NCBI RefSeq assembly: GCF_042263505.1 | Contig: NZ_JBHKFI010000022.1 | Coordinates: 1 to 64,000 of the forward strand | From: Bacillus_BE sp042263505 | GTDB lineage: Bacteria; Bacillota; Bacilli; Bacillales; Cytobacillaceae | Reading direction: 5' to 3' | Length of the DNA stretch: 64,000 bases | In this document: piece by piece, positions 43,347 to 53,061 of the stretch | How the letters are laid out: each line of letters starts with the position of its first letter | Numbering within the stretch: position 1 is the stretch's first letter | Notes under the pieces: model-generated | Databases searched by the model: none | Told to the model about the DNA's origin: nothing | What the model saw: the letters and a program-made list of their open reading frames with translations, nothing else | Position numbers and translations under genes: made by a program

Positions 43347-43927
43347 AAAAAAGGAAAATCTGGATTGTAGTCATTGCCATTTCTTTGATTGCAGGATTAG
43401 GGTTTTGGTTTACTACCACTAATGCTTATAAGCTTGCAAAGGGCTACTATCTTTATAAAACCAATAAAGTAATTGTGTCTCATAAAAAGGTGGAGACAGA
43501 CAAGCTTTACCCAACGAGGCCAAAAATAGGGGATGAAATAGGACAACTAGAAATTCCAAAGTTAAAGTCCACTCTTCCTATTTATCATGGTTCGGATGAG
43601 GATGAACTGGAAAAGGGTGTCGGTCATTATGCGAAAAGTGTGCTTCCAGGTGAAAATGACAACACGGTCCTTTCGGGACATCGAGATACTGTTTTTCGCA
43701 GGCTTGGGGAGATAAAAATAGGAGACCAGTTGATTATTCAAACATCTGCGGGAAAATTCACTTACAAGGTGAAAAAGACGAAGATTGTTGACAAAAATGA
43801 TCGAACAATTATCGTCCCTAAGCCAAGAGCTACGCTTACAGTATCCACCTGTTATCCTTTCAACTATATCGGTTCAGCACCTAAAAGATATATTTTGATT
43901 GCAAACCTCATAAAATCGGAGACATGA
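43343..43927 (+). CDS. srtD: class D sortase
   Basis: The 194-residue protein has an N-terminal membrane anchor (about 6-25) and a sortase beta barrel with active-site His113 (SGHRDT), Cys170 (TLTVSTCYPF) and Arg182 (APKRYIL). It cleaves LPxTA-type signals outside the membrane. Overlap with the upstream substrate gene points to a dedicated enzyme-substrate pair. A strong hairpin repeat directly after the stop probably ends the transcript. Confidence 0.9.
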   Translation: MKKRKIWIVVIAISLIAGLGFWFTTTNAYKLAKGYYLYKTNKVIVSHKKVETDKLYPTRPKIGDEIGQLEIPKLKSTLPIYHGSDEDELEKGVGHYAKSVLPGENDNTVLSGHRDTVFRRLGEIKIGDQLIIQTSAGKFTYKVKKTKIVDKNDRTIIVPKPRATLTVSTCYPFNYIGSAPKRYILIANLIKSET

Positions 43928-43993
43928 AGCTGGGGACGGTTCTCTGCTTCCTTTTTGTTTGGATGGAAGCAAAGAACCGTCCCCATAGCTTCT
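43926..43993. repeat. full-length GGGGACGGTTC hairpin repeat
   Basis: GAAGCTGGGGACGGTTCTCTGC pairs almost completely with GCAAAGAACCGTCCCC...GCTTC across a T-rich loop: about 26 pairs. It lies exactly between two convergent genes and can act as a bidirectional terminator. It is the best-preserved copy of the family. Confidence 0.8.
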
Positions 43994-44959
43994 TTAAATT
44001 TTAATCAATACTTTCCCTTCATAATTTCGGCTTTCGATTAGTTTATGAGCTTCTGCCGCATCCTTTAAATTAAATATTTGAGCAATGGAAATAGAAATTT
44101 TTTTCGAAGCGAATAGCTCCAAGACTTTTTCTGCAACAGGTGCTAATCGTTCAGGATCCTGTTTTCGAGTTGTTCCTAAGCTAAAACCCTTTATATTCCT
44201 ACAACTGCTATGAACATCGCTTGTTTTAAATGTACCGGCATTACCACTACTATTGCCAAATTGTACAAGGGTCCCATATAAAGCCAGACACTCCAAGCTC
44301 TTACTGGTGACTTCACCTGCAACCGAGTCAAAGCTAATATTAGCTCCTTTATTATTTGTTTGCATTAATACTTCCTCGGTAAAAGTATCATAAGTACAAA
44401 CAATATCTGCTCCTAATTTTCTAACATAATCTGCTTTATTTAGGCTTCCAACTGTGCCTATAATTTTTTGAACACCAGCTAATTTTGCCAATTGTACAAG
44501 CATCGAACCTACGCCACCAGCTGCACTGTGTATAACAATAGTATCTCTTCTTTGTACTTGTCCAATTTCATATAGTAGGATATAAGATAAAATAGATACT
44601 GTCGGCATTGTTGCAGCCTGTTCAAATGAAAGATTATCTGGAATTTTAAAAACCAATTTCTCATTGGCAACTACATATTCTGCATATGAGCCATTTTTAG
44701 GAAAAGCTATTACCCGTTCTCCTTTTGAAAAGGTTGAATTAGGGGAAGTTTTTTCTATTGTTCCTGCTACATCCAATCCAAGGATTAAAGGAAAATTTCC
44801 TTTTCCTTTATTACCTAAACGTGTTTTAATATCAGCATAATTCACACTCGTATAAGATCCCTTTATTAAAACTTCATGTTCTCCTATTTTGGGCATTTCA
44901 ATATCCGTATATGAAAGTACATCGGTTCCACCATATTCATTTTGAATAACAGCCTTCAT
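43994..44959 (-). CDS. zinc-independent quinone oxidoreductase (MDR family)
   Basis: The 321-residue protein has the GroES-like N-terminal domain (MKAVIQNEYGGTDVLSYTDI, NYADIKTRLG, LGLDVAGTI) and a Rossmann domain with IHSAAGGVGSMLVQLAKLAG (NADPH-binding AxxGxxG). Zinc ligands of alcohol dehydrogenases are absent, as in quinone oxidoreductases. It probably reduces quinones or enones with NADPH. Ribosome site AAAGGAGG; single gene. Confidence 0.85.
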   Translation of the reverse strand: MKAVIQNEYGGTDVLSYTDIEMPKIGEHEVLIKGSYTSVNYADIKTRLGNKGKGNFPLILGLDVAGTIEKTSPNSTFSKGERVIAFPKNGSYAEYVVANEKLVFKIPDNLSFEQAATMPTVSILSYILLYEIGQVQRRDTIVIHSAAGGVGSMLVQLAKLAGVQKIIGTVGSLNKADYVRKLGADIVCTYDTFTEEVLMQTNNKGANISFDSVAGEVTSKSLECLALYGTLVQFGNSSGNAGTFKTSDVHSSCRNIKGFSLGTTRKQDPERLAPVAEKVLELFASKKISISIAQIFNLKDAAEAHKLIESRNYEGKVLIKI

Positions 44960-45091
44960 TTCTTTATCCTCCTTTAAACCTTTTTTACATTTTACTATAA
45001 AGTGAACCGTCCCCTTGCATTAATTTTTCTGTTGTATCAAATGGAAAAATTTTATAAAATTTTTTTATACGGATTAAAAGGATGGGGAAAC

Positions 45092-45361
45092 ATGAAAAAT
45101 TATTTTGGGGCTATATCACTTATCATTATCATATTAATGGTAGGGCTTTTTTTCGGTTATATCACTTCAGTAACTACAATAGGTGTCACGACTTTTCGGA
45201 TATTAATGATATGTGGAGTTATTTTATCCCTGCTTTTTTCTTATCTTTGTGAAAAAGGAACAATGAGGAGAATATCTTTAGGAATAAGCATATGTGTTGG
45301 TTTATTGTATCTAATAGGGATTGAATTGATGAGGGTTGTCTTTCAAGAAAATGGGTTTTAA
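45092..45361 (+). CDS. small three-helix membrane protein (duplicated family)
   Basis: The 89-residue protein begins MKNYFGAISLIIIILMVGLF and has three membrane helices (about 5-25, 33-52 and 62-80) with a short CEKGTMRR loop. ATG 45092 follows GGATGGGG. Its duplicate at 55292-55561 is about 90 percent identical. The pair travels with a palindrome-bearing LXG-type segment, so it may belong to LXG cassettes, but no function is known. Confidence 0.6.
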   Translation: MKNYFGAISLIIIILMVGLFFGYITSVTTIGVTTFRILMICGVILSLLFSYLCEKGTMRRISLGISICVGLLYLIGIELMRVVFQENGF

Positions 45362-45491
45362 CAAGAGAGTGCAGGAAAGGCTGCTTAGAAAAACAATTTA
45401 AATTTTGGCCGCTTTTATATGACACATATAGAAAAGTGGAAAAATGGTGGAACAGGATGTTCCGTCCTGTGTCCCTTCAAGGGGATATTCG

Positions 45492-45704
45492 ATGTTAAAA
45501 GAAAACGTATCACTTGTAGGTGCAATATGTATTTTGATTATTACCATTGTGAATTTTTCAACGGACAATCAAATGATAACAGGGATAGTTGGAGGAAGTT
45601 TATTTATTTTTGTTTTGATTTTAAAAGTTAAATCTAGAAGAAAGGAAGGTTACTCGGCACATTCTAATAGGGGAAATGTTAAAAGGAAAGGACACGGATC
45701 GTAA
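45492..45704 (+). CDS. small two-helix membrane protein (duplicated family)
   Basis: The 70-residue protein begins MLKENVSLVGAICILIITIV, has two helices (about 8-24 and 30-47) and a basic tail (KVKSRRKEG...GNVKRKGHGS). ATG 45492 follows AAGGGGATATTCG. The duplicate at 55691 has lost its ATG (AGG) and its frame. Family not recognised. Confidence 0.55.
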   Translation: MLKENVSLVGAICILIITIVNFSTDNQMITGIVGGSLFIFVLILKVKSRRKEGYSAHSNRGNVKRKGHGS

Positions 45705-45742
45705 ATTAGAAGATCTGCTTCTTTCTTTTGGCTGTATTAATC

Positions 45743-45754
45743 AAACGTTTGATT
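45743..45754. repeat. TCAAACGTTTGA palindrome, copy 6
   Basis: Perfect 16-bp palindrome at 45741-45756, inside the duplicated segment and not followed by an LXG gene here. Confidence 0.8.
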
Positions 45755-45978
45755 GAATTGTTTGGCTTTTGAAATAGAAAATGTGAATTTAACAGAAAGA
45801 AGATAGTGGAATCATCTATTCGTTATTAGCGGATCGATGTTTTGAATATGGATTTTTATCATGAGATGGATTATGGGAAAGTGGAAGGGATTTAAGGATC
45901 TATCCAAAAATCAGCCTCCTTATGATTCTGGTTTAAATAAAGTGATTTTTATATTGGTGATTATTGCCACCAAAATTA

Positions 45979-46018
45979 AAACCCAGGAATGTTGAAATAA
46001 TAGCATTTTTGGGTTTTA
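45979..46018. terminator. terminator-like hairpin
   Basis: AAAACCCA pairs with TGGGTTTT across a 24-base loop, followed by ACTTTTT. Confidence 0.55.
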
Positions 46019-46085
46019 CTTTTTAACGATCCGATCTTCAAAAACTACTTTGTTGACGAAATATTCAAATTAGTGTAGAAATAAG

Positions 46086-46330
46086 ATGAAAAAGTGGGGA
46101 TCTATAGCAATTACGATTAATTGTGGAGTGAGCATTGGTTTATACTTAGGAAATCTCCTTGTTCTAACTTACCTGCGATTGCTGCAGGTATTGGGGGTAC
46201 AATTACAGGGGTGGGTATTAGTTTGGGAACAGAGCAACTACGCCTAAGTCGAAAGACCGTTATTGTTTCTGAAATAGATAAAAGAACATGGATGAAAATT
46301 AAAAACTTATATGCAATTTCATTGTTGTAA
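46086..46330 (+). pseudogene. small membrane protein, frameshifted
   Basis: ATG 46086 begins MKKWGSIAITINCGVSIGLYLG in one frame. Near 46160 the likely continuation changes frame to SNLPAIAAGIGGTITGVGIS and ISEIDKRTWMKIKN-type sequence, ending at 46330. Taken together it would be an 80-residue two-helix protein. The shift near 46160 and a weak ribosome site suggest it is dead. Family unknown. Confidence 0.4.
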
Positions 46331-46382
46331 TTTGTATTTATTAGCAGTATGCTTCAGTATATTTAAAATTGGGGGATTATTT

Positions 46383-47075
46383 ATGAAAACTATTGGTCTT
46401 ATTGGCGGAATGAGTTGGGAGTCATCACTAGAATATTATCGTATTATAAATGAAGAAGTGAAAAATAAATTGGGTGGTTTACATTCAGCCAAGTGTCTTT
46501 TATACAGTGTAGACTTTGAAGAAATAGAACGTTATCAGGCAGAAGGTAATTGGGAAAGTGCAGGTAAATTATTAGGAAATGTTGCTCGTTCTTTAGAACA
46601 AGCAGGAGCTGAAATTATCGTGATTTGTACAAATACAATGCATAAAGTAGTTGGATATATTGAAGAAAAAGTTAGTTTACCTATTTTACATATTGCTGAT
46701 GCAACAGCCATGTAAATTCGAAACTTAGAAATGAGTAAAGTTGGGTTGCTTGGCACTAAATATACAATGGAGCAAGATTTTTATAAGTCACGAATAGAGT
46801 CATATGGTATTAAAGTTTTGATGCCAAATCAAGAGGATAGAAATATTATAAATAAAGTTATTTATGAAGAATTGTGTCTAGGAAAAATTCGTCATTCATC
46901 AAGGAACTATTACAAAAAGGTTATCAAGAATTTAGTAGATAATGGTGCGGAAGGAATTATATTAGGTTGCACAGAAATTGGATTATTAGTAAAACCAGAG
47001 GATTCAGATGTTCCGTTATTTGATACGACGGTAATTCACGCAATTGAATCAGTTAATAAAGCAATTGAGGGGTAA
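46383..47075 (+). pseudogene. aspartate/glutamate racemase (YgeA/RacX-like) with an in-frame stop
   Basis: The frame from ATG 46383 gives MKTIGLIGGMSWESSLEYYR, the first catalytic Cys in IIVICTNTMHKV and reaches ADATAM, then a TAA at 46713-46715. It continues in the same frame as SKVGLLGTKYTMEQDFYKSR with the second catalytic Cys in IILGCTEIGLL and a normal C-terminus. Only one nonsense codon separates two otherwise complete halves, so decay is recent. The enzyme would racemise Asp, Glu or another amino acid without cofactor. Confidence 0.8.
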
Positions 47076-47091
47076 TTTAATTAGAAGGTGC

Positions 47092-47135
47092 TTTAAGGGG
47101 ACGTTTCTCTGCTTCCTTCCAAAAAAGAAGCAAAG
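47092..47135. repeat. GGGGACGTTTCTCTGCTTCC repeat
   Basis: One good arm and a degenerate second arm (GAAGCAAAGAAG); a further GTCCCC arm lies at 47309-47333. Confidence 0.55.
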
Positions 47136-47247
47136 AAGAACGAAATTGCTCCCCCAAGGATTGAAACCCCATAGGCCGTAACCGCGACTTCATTCTTCTC
47201 AGGCAATCAAAAATTTTGCGATTAGGTTTGTAGCACAAAAAAGAGCT

Positions 47248-47286
47248 AAGGCACAACTAGTAATTTCCACTAGTTGTGCCTTTTTT
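47248..47286 (+). terminator. strong terminator
   Basis: AAGGCACAACTAGT pairs perfectly with ACTAGTTGTGCCTT, followed by TTTT. Confidence 0.85.
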
Positions 47287-47849
47287 AGCGCAAAACTTCC
47301 GATTGTCCCCTTTAAGAACTGTCCCCTTGCATTATCTAGAAAATTCCTCCTTAGCAAAAAATATTTATCCTAATTCTTGCCTAGGAGGATTGATTTCAAA
47401 CTTATTTACACAACTTTTTCCGCAATGTCAAATAACTGTAGAGCTTTTTCTTTTTGACACAATTCACTGTCACTCCGTAAATAGTTATATTAACAGGCAA
47501 CTGGAGGAGACCATCTTTTTTCAATTTGTCTTGTTTGATATTACCGATTACCTATTTAAATAAAAAGGTAAGACCATTATGAGCAATTCGTCTGTTATCT
47601 TTTGCTCGGTGTGTATATGTATAGGTTCTACTGCCAGGAGTTGTGATTGGGCAGGTTTAGGCTATCACCAAATCACTCGTGCATTTTTTCTTAATAATTT
47701 TTAATAATGTCTCTATCCCTTAGTCTAAGTTTAAGAATCACTTTTCTTAAGACTTATGCTTATTTTTTTGCAGATTAAAATTGCAAAAAGATACACTAAA
47801 CTATTCTGATATATCAAACTATAATCAAATTATGGAAGGTGATCACTTC
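47287..47849. other. non-coding stretch upstream of the PTS operon
   Basis: Frames here cross the preceding terminator and have no ribosome site, so I see no gene. The last 150 bases are A/T-rich and must contain the promoter of the regulator; CTTTTCTTAAGACTTATG near 47740-47758 is the only small inverted element noted. Confidence 0.4.
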
Positions 47850-49958
47850 ATGAAAAAAAGGACACAAAGAGTTTTTACAAGATTTTTAACGACGAATACT
47901 CATTTAACCTTTGAAGATTTAAGTAAAGAATTCCATATTAGTGAACGTACTCTACGAAACGAAATAGTGTTGATCAATGACTATTTGACTGAAAACAATT
48001 ATCCAATTGTTACTACTACTAGGGGAATAGGAATGAAATTGCCCCTGTCTGAAAAGGAACGCGAAAAACTGTTAACGCAAGTCGGTGATGATTGGGACAA
48101 AGAATATTATCAGCCGGATGAACGACTTCTTGCAATACTTTTAGATATTGTAGATAGCTCAAAAATAACACTGCTATATGAAATGGAAGAGCGATTACAG
48201 GTATCTAAAAGTACGCTGGATGAGGATATGCGTAAACTCAGGCAGTCATTAAAGAAATATGCTATTTCTGTACTTAGCCTAACGAAACAAGGAATTGTAT
48301 TGCAAGGGGATGAACGGTTTATTCGTTCTATGCTGTACGATGTAATTAATTGTACGACAGATATTGATCATTTAATAGGATACAGTGATACAGATGCTGA
48401 AATAACATTTGCAGATAAATTTGTACTAGATTATTTGGATAATAGTGTATTGCAGGTCATTGGTGATCTTTATGATGAAGTTCTGAAAAAATCGATGGAA
48501 GAGATAAATCATGTGTATAGAGATCAGGTAATTTTGTTTTTGGGTGTGTGGTTAAGGCGTCTACAAGAAGGCAATACCGTCAGTGAATTAGCGAATACAA
48601 GAGCAGAGATAATAGAGGGACCAGTAAAAACTTTTGTAGATACGATATGTGAGGAGTTTGCAATACATCCATCAATAAATGAAATTAAATATATTACTTT
48701 TACAATTGAATCGTTCAATCCAAAAAATATGAATAATTCATTTGATTGGGTTACGGCGCAATTATTAGCTATTCAGCTAATTGAGCATGTGGAGAAAGAA
48801 ACTGGCACTCCTTTTACTATGGAAGAAGAAAGTTTGTATGAAGGTCTTTATAAACATATTACGGGATTATTAAGTAGAGCTAAGAATGATTTGCAGGTAT
48901 TTAATCCATTAAAAGAGACGATTAAAGAGTCCTATTCAGAGATTTATAACGCAGTAGCTTGTTTTAGTAAGCAAATAGAAAAATATATAAAGAAACCATT
49001 ATCAGAAGATGAAATAGGTTTTTTGACTATTTACTTTTCAACCTCCAAAAGCCAAATAAAGCAAGATGAACAATATGTATATCAAGCAGTTGTAGTTTGT
49101 AATCATGGAATTTCAACTGGAAAGTTGTTAGCTGCAAATTTGAAAGAGTATTTCAATATTGAAATTATAGCAGTTTTGAGTTCCTATGAGTTACCGTTTA
49201 TTGAAAAGTTAGATGTAGATTTAGTATTTACTTCTATTTCTATTGATTATCCCAAAAAGCCGGTCTTATTGCTTAATCCGATTTTAAGGGAAAGTGATAA
49301 GAAAGAAATCAAAGAGTTTTTGAAAAAAAATAAGGATAAGAAAAGAACTGTATCCAATAAGTTAGATGCTACAAAGTTGCTACAGGATATTTTAGCGTTA
49401 ATTGTTGCAAGTGGAGGCGAAGTTACTCAAGAAAGTTATCAGAAATTAGAAAATACTTTCAAAAAACATCATATGGAATTTAATACAAGGGAGATACTGC
49501 CTATGTTGCAAGATATTTTGAACGATTCTAATATCTTACTAATGCAAGAATGCAAAGATTGGAAAGAGGCGATTATGAGAGTTGCGATACCTTTAGTAAA
49601 TGAGAAGGCAATTGAAAGGCGATATATCAATGCCATGATAAAGTCTGTTGAAGAATTTGGACCTTATATAGTAGTAGGAAAGCATTTAGCTTTGGCACAT
49701 GCAAGACCAGAAGATGGTGTAAATAAATTAGGAGTTAGTGTCATGACGTTAAAAGATCCGGTTTGTTTTGGAAATCAGGATAATGACCCAGTGAAAATAG
49801 TCTTTTGTTTAGCGGCTGTGGATTCTTACTCGCATTTAAATATTATGAAAAACCTAATTGAGTTAATTAATGATAAAGAAAAAATAGATAAGTTAATTGT
49901 TGCAACAGATGTGAAAGCGTTTAAATCATTATTATATGGAAATGAAGTGGAAGAATGA
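47850..49958 (+). CDS. BglG/MtlR-family PRD transcriptional activator
   Basis: The 702-residue protein has N-terminal helix-turn-helix domains (LTFEDLSKEFHISERTLRNE; VSKSTLDEDMRKLRQ), two PTS regulation domains (about 170-280 and 285-390), an EIIB-like domain with VVVCNHGISTGKLLA (Cys) and a C-terminal EIIA-like domain with VGKHLALAHARPEDG (His). It is a DNA-binding activator whose activity is set by PTS phosphorylation at the PRD, EIIB and EIIA sites. It is first in the operon whose PTS it should sense. ATG 47850 follows GGAAGGTGATC; an earlier ATG lacks a site. Confidence 0.88.
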   Translation: MKKRTQRVFTRFLTTNTHLTFEDLSKEFHISERTLRNEIVLINDYLTENNYPIVTTTRGIGMKLPLSEKEREKLLTQVGDDWDKEYYQPDERLLAILLDIVDSSKITLLYEMEERLQVSKSTLDEDMRKLRQSLKKYAISVLSLTKQGIVLQGDERFIRSMLYDVINCTTDIDHLIGYSDTDAEITFADKFVLDYLDNSVLQVIGDLYDEVLKKSMEEINHVYRDQVILFLGVWLRRLQEGNTVSELANTRAEIIEGPVKTFVDTICEEFAIHPSINEIKYITFTIESFNPKNMNNSFDWVTAQLLAIQLIEHVEKETGTPFTMEEESLYEGLYKHITGLLSRAKNDLQVFNPLKETIKESYSEIYNAVACFSKQIEKYIKKPLSEDEIGFLTIYFSTSKSQIKQDEQYVYQAVVVCNHGISTGKLLAANLKEYFNIEIIAVLSSYELPFIEKLDVDLVFTSISIDYPKKPVLLLNPILRESDKKEIKEFLKKNKDKKRTVSNKLDATKLLQDILALIVASGGEVTQESYQKLENTFKKHHMEFNTREILPMLQDILNDSNILLMQECKDWKEAIMRVAIPLVNEKAIERRYINAMIKSVEEFGPYIVVGKHLALAHARPEDGVNKLGVSVMTLKDPVCFGNQDNDPVKIVFCLAAVDSYSHLNIMKNLIELINDKEKIDKLIVATDVKAFKSLLYGNEVEE

Positions 49959-50944
49959 TAAAAGTCGCAATTATTACAAGTGGCGGAGATGCAAGTGGAA
50001 TTAATGCAGTATTTGAAGGAATCCTAACATGTGAAGAAATTGAGTTGTGGGGATTTCATGATGGGTACGATGGGATATGTGAAAATGAGCCTTTTAGATT
50101 AACCAAGAAAATAGTAAAGGAACATATCCATACAGGTAATGCTCTGCTACATACATCAAGATCGAAGAGGACTTTTAATAAAGAAGGCAGAGAAGAAATT
50201 GTATGCAAATTAAAAGAGAATGATTTTGATATTTTAGTTGTTTGTGGAGGAGAGGGTTCTGGAAAAGGAGCAAGCCTTTTATCTAAAGAAGGGATGCGCA
50301 CTTTATTAGTGCCTATGACAATAGATAATAATATCTATGGCACAGACTATACCGTTGGTTATCATACAGCATGTCATTATATTGCAGATGGTGTAAGGAG
50401 ATTACGTCAAACTGGAATGAACTTACCAGGTCGTATTTTTATGATGGAGACATTTGGTGGTCAATCAGGGCAGTTAGCACTTGGTGGGGCAATAGCAGGG
50501 GGTGCTGATTATGTGTTACTTCCAGAGCAACCTATAAATATGGAGAAATTATTGAGGAGAGCGAAGGACTGTTTAGAGAAACAAGGACAGTTTATCGTAG
50601 TAAATTGTGAATCCAATACCTTAAATGGAGAGTGGATACGAGGGAAACAAGGCGCAAGTTTTGAAATAGGGAATGAGATTGAGAAAGCCATGGGTGTTCG
50701 CGTAAGATATTCCATTTTAGGGTATACCCAACGAGCAGGTGATTCAATAGAGGCTGATGTAATGGATGCAATTAAGATAGGTTTAGCGGTAGCTGAAGAG
50801 ATCGTAAAAGGCACCACCAATGCTATGGTGGGTCTAGTTGATGGGAAAGCAGTGTTGGTACCTTTAGAAGATGTATTTAGCAAAACTAAGGATTTAATAG
50901 CAACAAATAAATATATAGCTCTAAAACTGAAAATGATTGATTAA
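49955..50944 (+). CDS. phosphofructokinase-family kinase with altered active site
   Basis: The 329-residue protein has the PfkA plan: SGGDASGINAV (usually GGDxPGMN), CGGEGSGKGA (usually GGDGS), MTIDNNIYGTDYTVGY (usually GTIDND) and MMETFGGQSGQLAL. The catalytic Asp of TIDN is kept, but the Mg-binding Asp in GGDGS is Glu and the second Asp of TIDND is Asn. It overlaps the regulator stop by four bases. With an aldolase downstream it should phosphorylate an imported ketose phosphate; the changes suggest a substrate other than fructose 6-phosphate, or another phosphate donor. Confidence 0.8.
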   Translation: MIKVAIITSGGDASGINAVFEGILTCEEIELWGFHDGYDGICENEPFRLTKKIVKEHIHTGNALLHTSRSKRTFNKEGREEIVCKLKENDFDILVVCGGEGSGKGASLLSKEGMRTLLVPMTIDNNIYGTDYTVGYHTACHYIADGVRRLRQTGMNLPGRIFMMETFGGQSGQLALGGAIAGGADYVLLPEQPINMEKLLRRAKDCLEKQGQFIVVNCESNTLNGEWIRGKQGASFEIGNEIEKAMGVRVRYSILGYTQRAGDSIEADVMDAIKIGLAVAEEIVKGTTNAMVGLVDGKAVLVPLEDVFSKTKDLIATNKYIALKLKMID

Positions 50945-50957
50945 AGGAGAGAGAAAA

Positions 50958-51266
50958 ATGAAAAGACTCAATATTTTATTTGTATGTGGGGCTGGTTTAG
51001 GAAGTAGCTTCGCTTGTCAAATGTCAGCAGAAGATGTGCTAAATAAATTAGGAGTTGATGCGAAATTGGATCATAGTGATATTTCATCTGCGGCATCAGC
51101 AAAGCCGGATATCATTATTACTGCTCAAAATTTTCAAACACAATTTGAAAAATTCACGATTGATCCAAAACAAACAACAATTGTGTATTTGAAAAATATT
51201 GTGTCAAAGGCAGAGATTGAAGAAAAAATTACCCCGGTATTAAAGGAAAAAGGTGTCTTAGCTTAA
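50958..51266 (+). CDS. PTS ascorbate/lactose-type EIIB component
   Basis: The 102-residue protein begins MKRLNILFVCGAGLGSSFAC with the phosphocysteine loop CGAGLGSS (Cys10). It is the UlaB/SgaB type. ATG 50958 follows AAAGGAGAG. No EIIA gene is near; the EIIA-like domain of the regulator or a distant EIIA must feed it. Confidence 0.88.
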   Translation: MKRLNILFVCGAGLGSSFACQMSAEDVLNKLGVDAKLDHSDISSAASAKPDIIITAQNFQTQFEKFTIDPKQTTIVYLKNIVSKAEIEEKITPVLKEKGVLA

Positions 51267-51295
51267 CAAATAATGAGCCAATGGAGGAATAAAAA

Positions 51296-52585
51296 ATGGT
51301 TGTGGTAAATTTTATTATCAAAAATATTTTAACACAAGCATCAATTACAGTTGCACTGATTGCCATGTTGGGATTGATTTTGCAAAAAAAATCAGTAGGA
51401 CAAGTTATTTCAGGTTCGTTAAAAACGCTATTAGGATTTCTTGTATTGTCAGCAGGTTCTAGTATCATCGTTGGTAGTTTAACCTATTTTGGAAAGATTT
51501 TCACAGAAGGCTTCCATATGCAAGGGATCATTCCTTCAATTGAAGCCATTAATGGTCAAGCAATGAATGATTTAGGCTTAGGCCGTGATATCGCTTTAAC
51601 TTTTCTAGCTATTTTTGTATTTAATATTATTATTGCACGTTTTACAAAATGGAAATACATCTTTTTAACTGGTCAAGCCATTCTTTGGATGGCTACTATG
51701 ACAACGGTGTTTGGGTACTTTGCGGGCTTACGAGGAGCTGCTTTGATTTTAGTAGGAGGATTCATTGGGGGCGTCTTTGCTGTAGCTATGCCAGCAATTG
51801 CTCAACCATTTGTTCGTAAGATTACTGGTATGGATGAAATCGCTTTAGGACATTTCTGCACAATTGGGTATGTATTTGAAGCAGGTGTAGCCAAACTATT
51901 TGGTGAAAAAGGTGAAAAGAAAAAGTCCATTGAAGATTTGAAATTACCAGCTCAATTTGAGTTTTTACAAGATACCTATTTATCAGTAATGGTCGTGATG
52001 GTTCCTCTTTATATCATTACGGCAGCATTTGCAGGTAGTGATTTCGCTTCTAAACTATCCGGGGATACAAACTATATAATGTTTGCATTCTTACAATCTA
52101 TTCAATTTGTAGTAGGAGTTTACGTGCTATTATCTGGGGTTCGCTTATTGTTAGGTGAAATCGTTCCGGCATTTAGAGGAATTGCAATGCGTTTGGTTCC
52201 AAATGCTGTGCCAGCGTTGGATTGCCCAGTGTTATTCCCATATAGTCCTAATGCAGTTATCTTAGGATTTATTACAACTACTATAGGTTCTATTATTGCA
52301 ATGTTTGTATTGCCTGTCTTTGGTTTGGCTATGATCTTACCAGGTATGCTAACAGCTTTCTTTGCGGGTGGTACTGCTGGTATCTTTGGTAATTTAGTAG
52401 GAGGACGTCGAGGGGCAATTATTGGCGGTATTTTCCATGGCTTCTTCATCACACTGTTACCTGCACTGTTAGTTACCATTTTCAATTCAATGGGATTTGT
52501 CAATGCAACAGCGACTGATGTCGATACTGTAACAGCGGCTTTATTATATGCATGGATTATTGGTCCAATCTTAAAGGCATTTTAG
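51296..52585 (+). CDS. PTS ascorbate-type EIIC (UlaA/SgaT family)
   Basis: The 429-residue membrane protein has about 11 helices and family segments GSLKTLLGFLVLSAGSSII, GFIGGVFAVAMPAIAQPF, ALGHFCTIGY and ALDCPVLFPYSPNAVILGF. The UlaA family transports ascorbate in E. coli; here aldolase and PFK neighbours instead of Ula enzymes argue for a different sugar. It lies between EIIB and a TPR protein in the same operon. Confidence 0.88.
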   Translation: MVVVNFIIKNILTQASITVALIAMLGLILQKKSVGQVISGSLKTLLGFLVLSAGSSIIVGSLTYFGKIFTEGFHMQGIIPSIEAINGQAMNDLGLGRDIALTFLAIFVFNIIIARFTKWKYIFLTGQAILWMATMTTVFGYFAGLRGAALILVGGFIGGVFAVAMPAIAQPFVRKITGMDEIALGHFCTIGYVFEAGVAKLFGEKGEKKKSIEDLKLPAQFEFLQDTYLSVMVVMVPLYIITAAFAGSDFASKLSGDTNYIMFAFLQSIQFVVGVYVLLSGVRLLLGEIVPAFRGIAMRLVPNAVPALDCPVLFPYSPNAVILGFITTTIGSIIAMFVLPVFGLAMILPGMLTAFFAGGTAGIFGNLVGGRRGAIIGGIFHGFFITLLPALLVTIFNSMGFVNATATDVDTVTAALLYAWIIGPILKAF

Positions 52586-52618
52586 GATTGGAGAAAGTGA
52601 TAGAAGGAGGCTTACGTA

Positions 52619-53017
52619 ATGTTCGGATTTGGGAAGAAGAAAGATAAAAAACCGAGAGTAGGTACTACAGAAGATGTAGTATTAACGGAAGAAAAGAAAG
52701 AAGAGTTATTACGTACGATCTCTTTTAAGAAAGAAGAACTAAAGCAATCTATTGGGGAAAATCTATCGAAAATTTATGAAGAGATTGGCTTAGCATACAA
52801 TGAGTTAGGCGAAGAAGATAATGCAATTGAGGCACTTGAAAAAAGTATTCAAGAGAAGAAAACTGTGGGCGATGGTTACAAAGCTTTATTAAGGTTATAT
52901 AACAAGAAGCGTGCAGAAGCAGCAAAAGCAAATGATGAAGAAACTTTACAGATATATTTAAAGAAAATGGATCAAATGATTCAAGTTTCAAAAGATGTTA
53001 CGCGTGGTGTGAAATAA
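52619..53017 (+). CDS. small TPR-like helical protein in the PTS operon
   Basis: The 132-residue protein begins MFGFGKKKDKKPRVGTTEDV and has a single TPR-like helix pair (LSKIYEEIGLAYNELGEEDN, AIEALEKSIQEK) and a helical tail. It lacks enzymatic motifs. Strong ribosome site GAAGGAGG. Its fixed place between EIIC and aldolase suggests a regulatory or scaffold role, which is inference only. Confidence 0.7.
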   Translation: MFGFGKKKDKKPRVGTTEDVVLTEEKKEELLRTISFKKEELKQSIGENLSKIYEEIGLAYNELGEEDNAIEALEKSIQEKKTVGDGYKALLRLYNKKRAEAAKANDEETLQIYLKKMDQMIQVSKDVTRGVK

Positions 53018-53061
53018 GGAAGAAAGAAAATAAACGATAATTATAAAGGGGAAAATACTTT

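Larger units (their letters stand above)
45031..45826 (+). repeat. approximately 0.8-kb duplicated segment, copy 1
   Basis: This stretch recurs at 55231-56014 with high identity. It holds two small membrane-protein genes, the palindrome AATCAAACGTTTGATT and the same 70-base tail. In copy 1 both genes are intact. Confidence 0.85.

Noticed and set aside
47276..47563. 95-codon frame after the racemase
   Set aside because: It begins inside a strong terminator and lacks a ribosome site.
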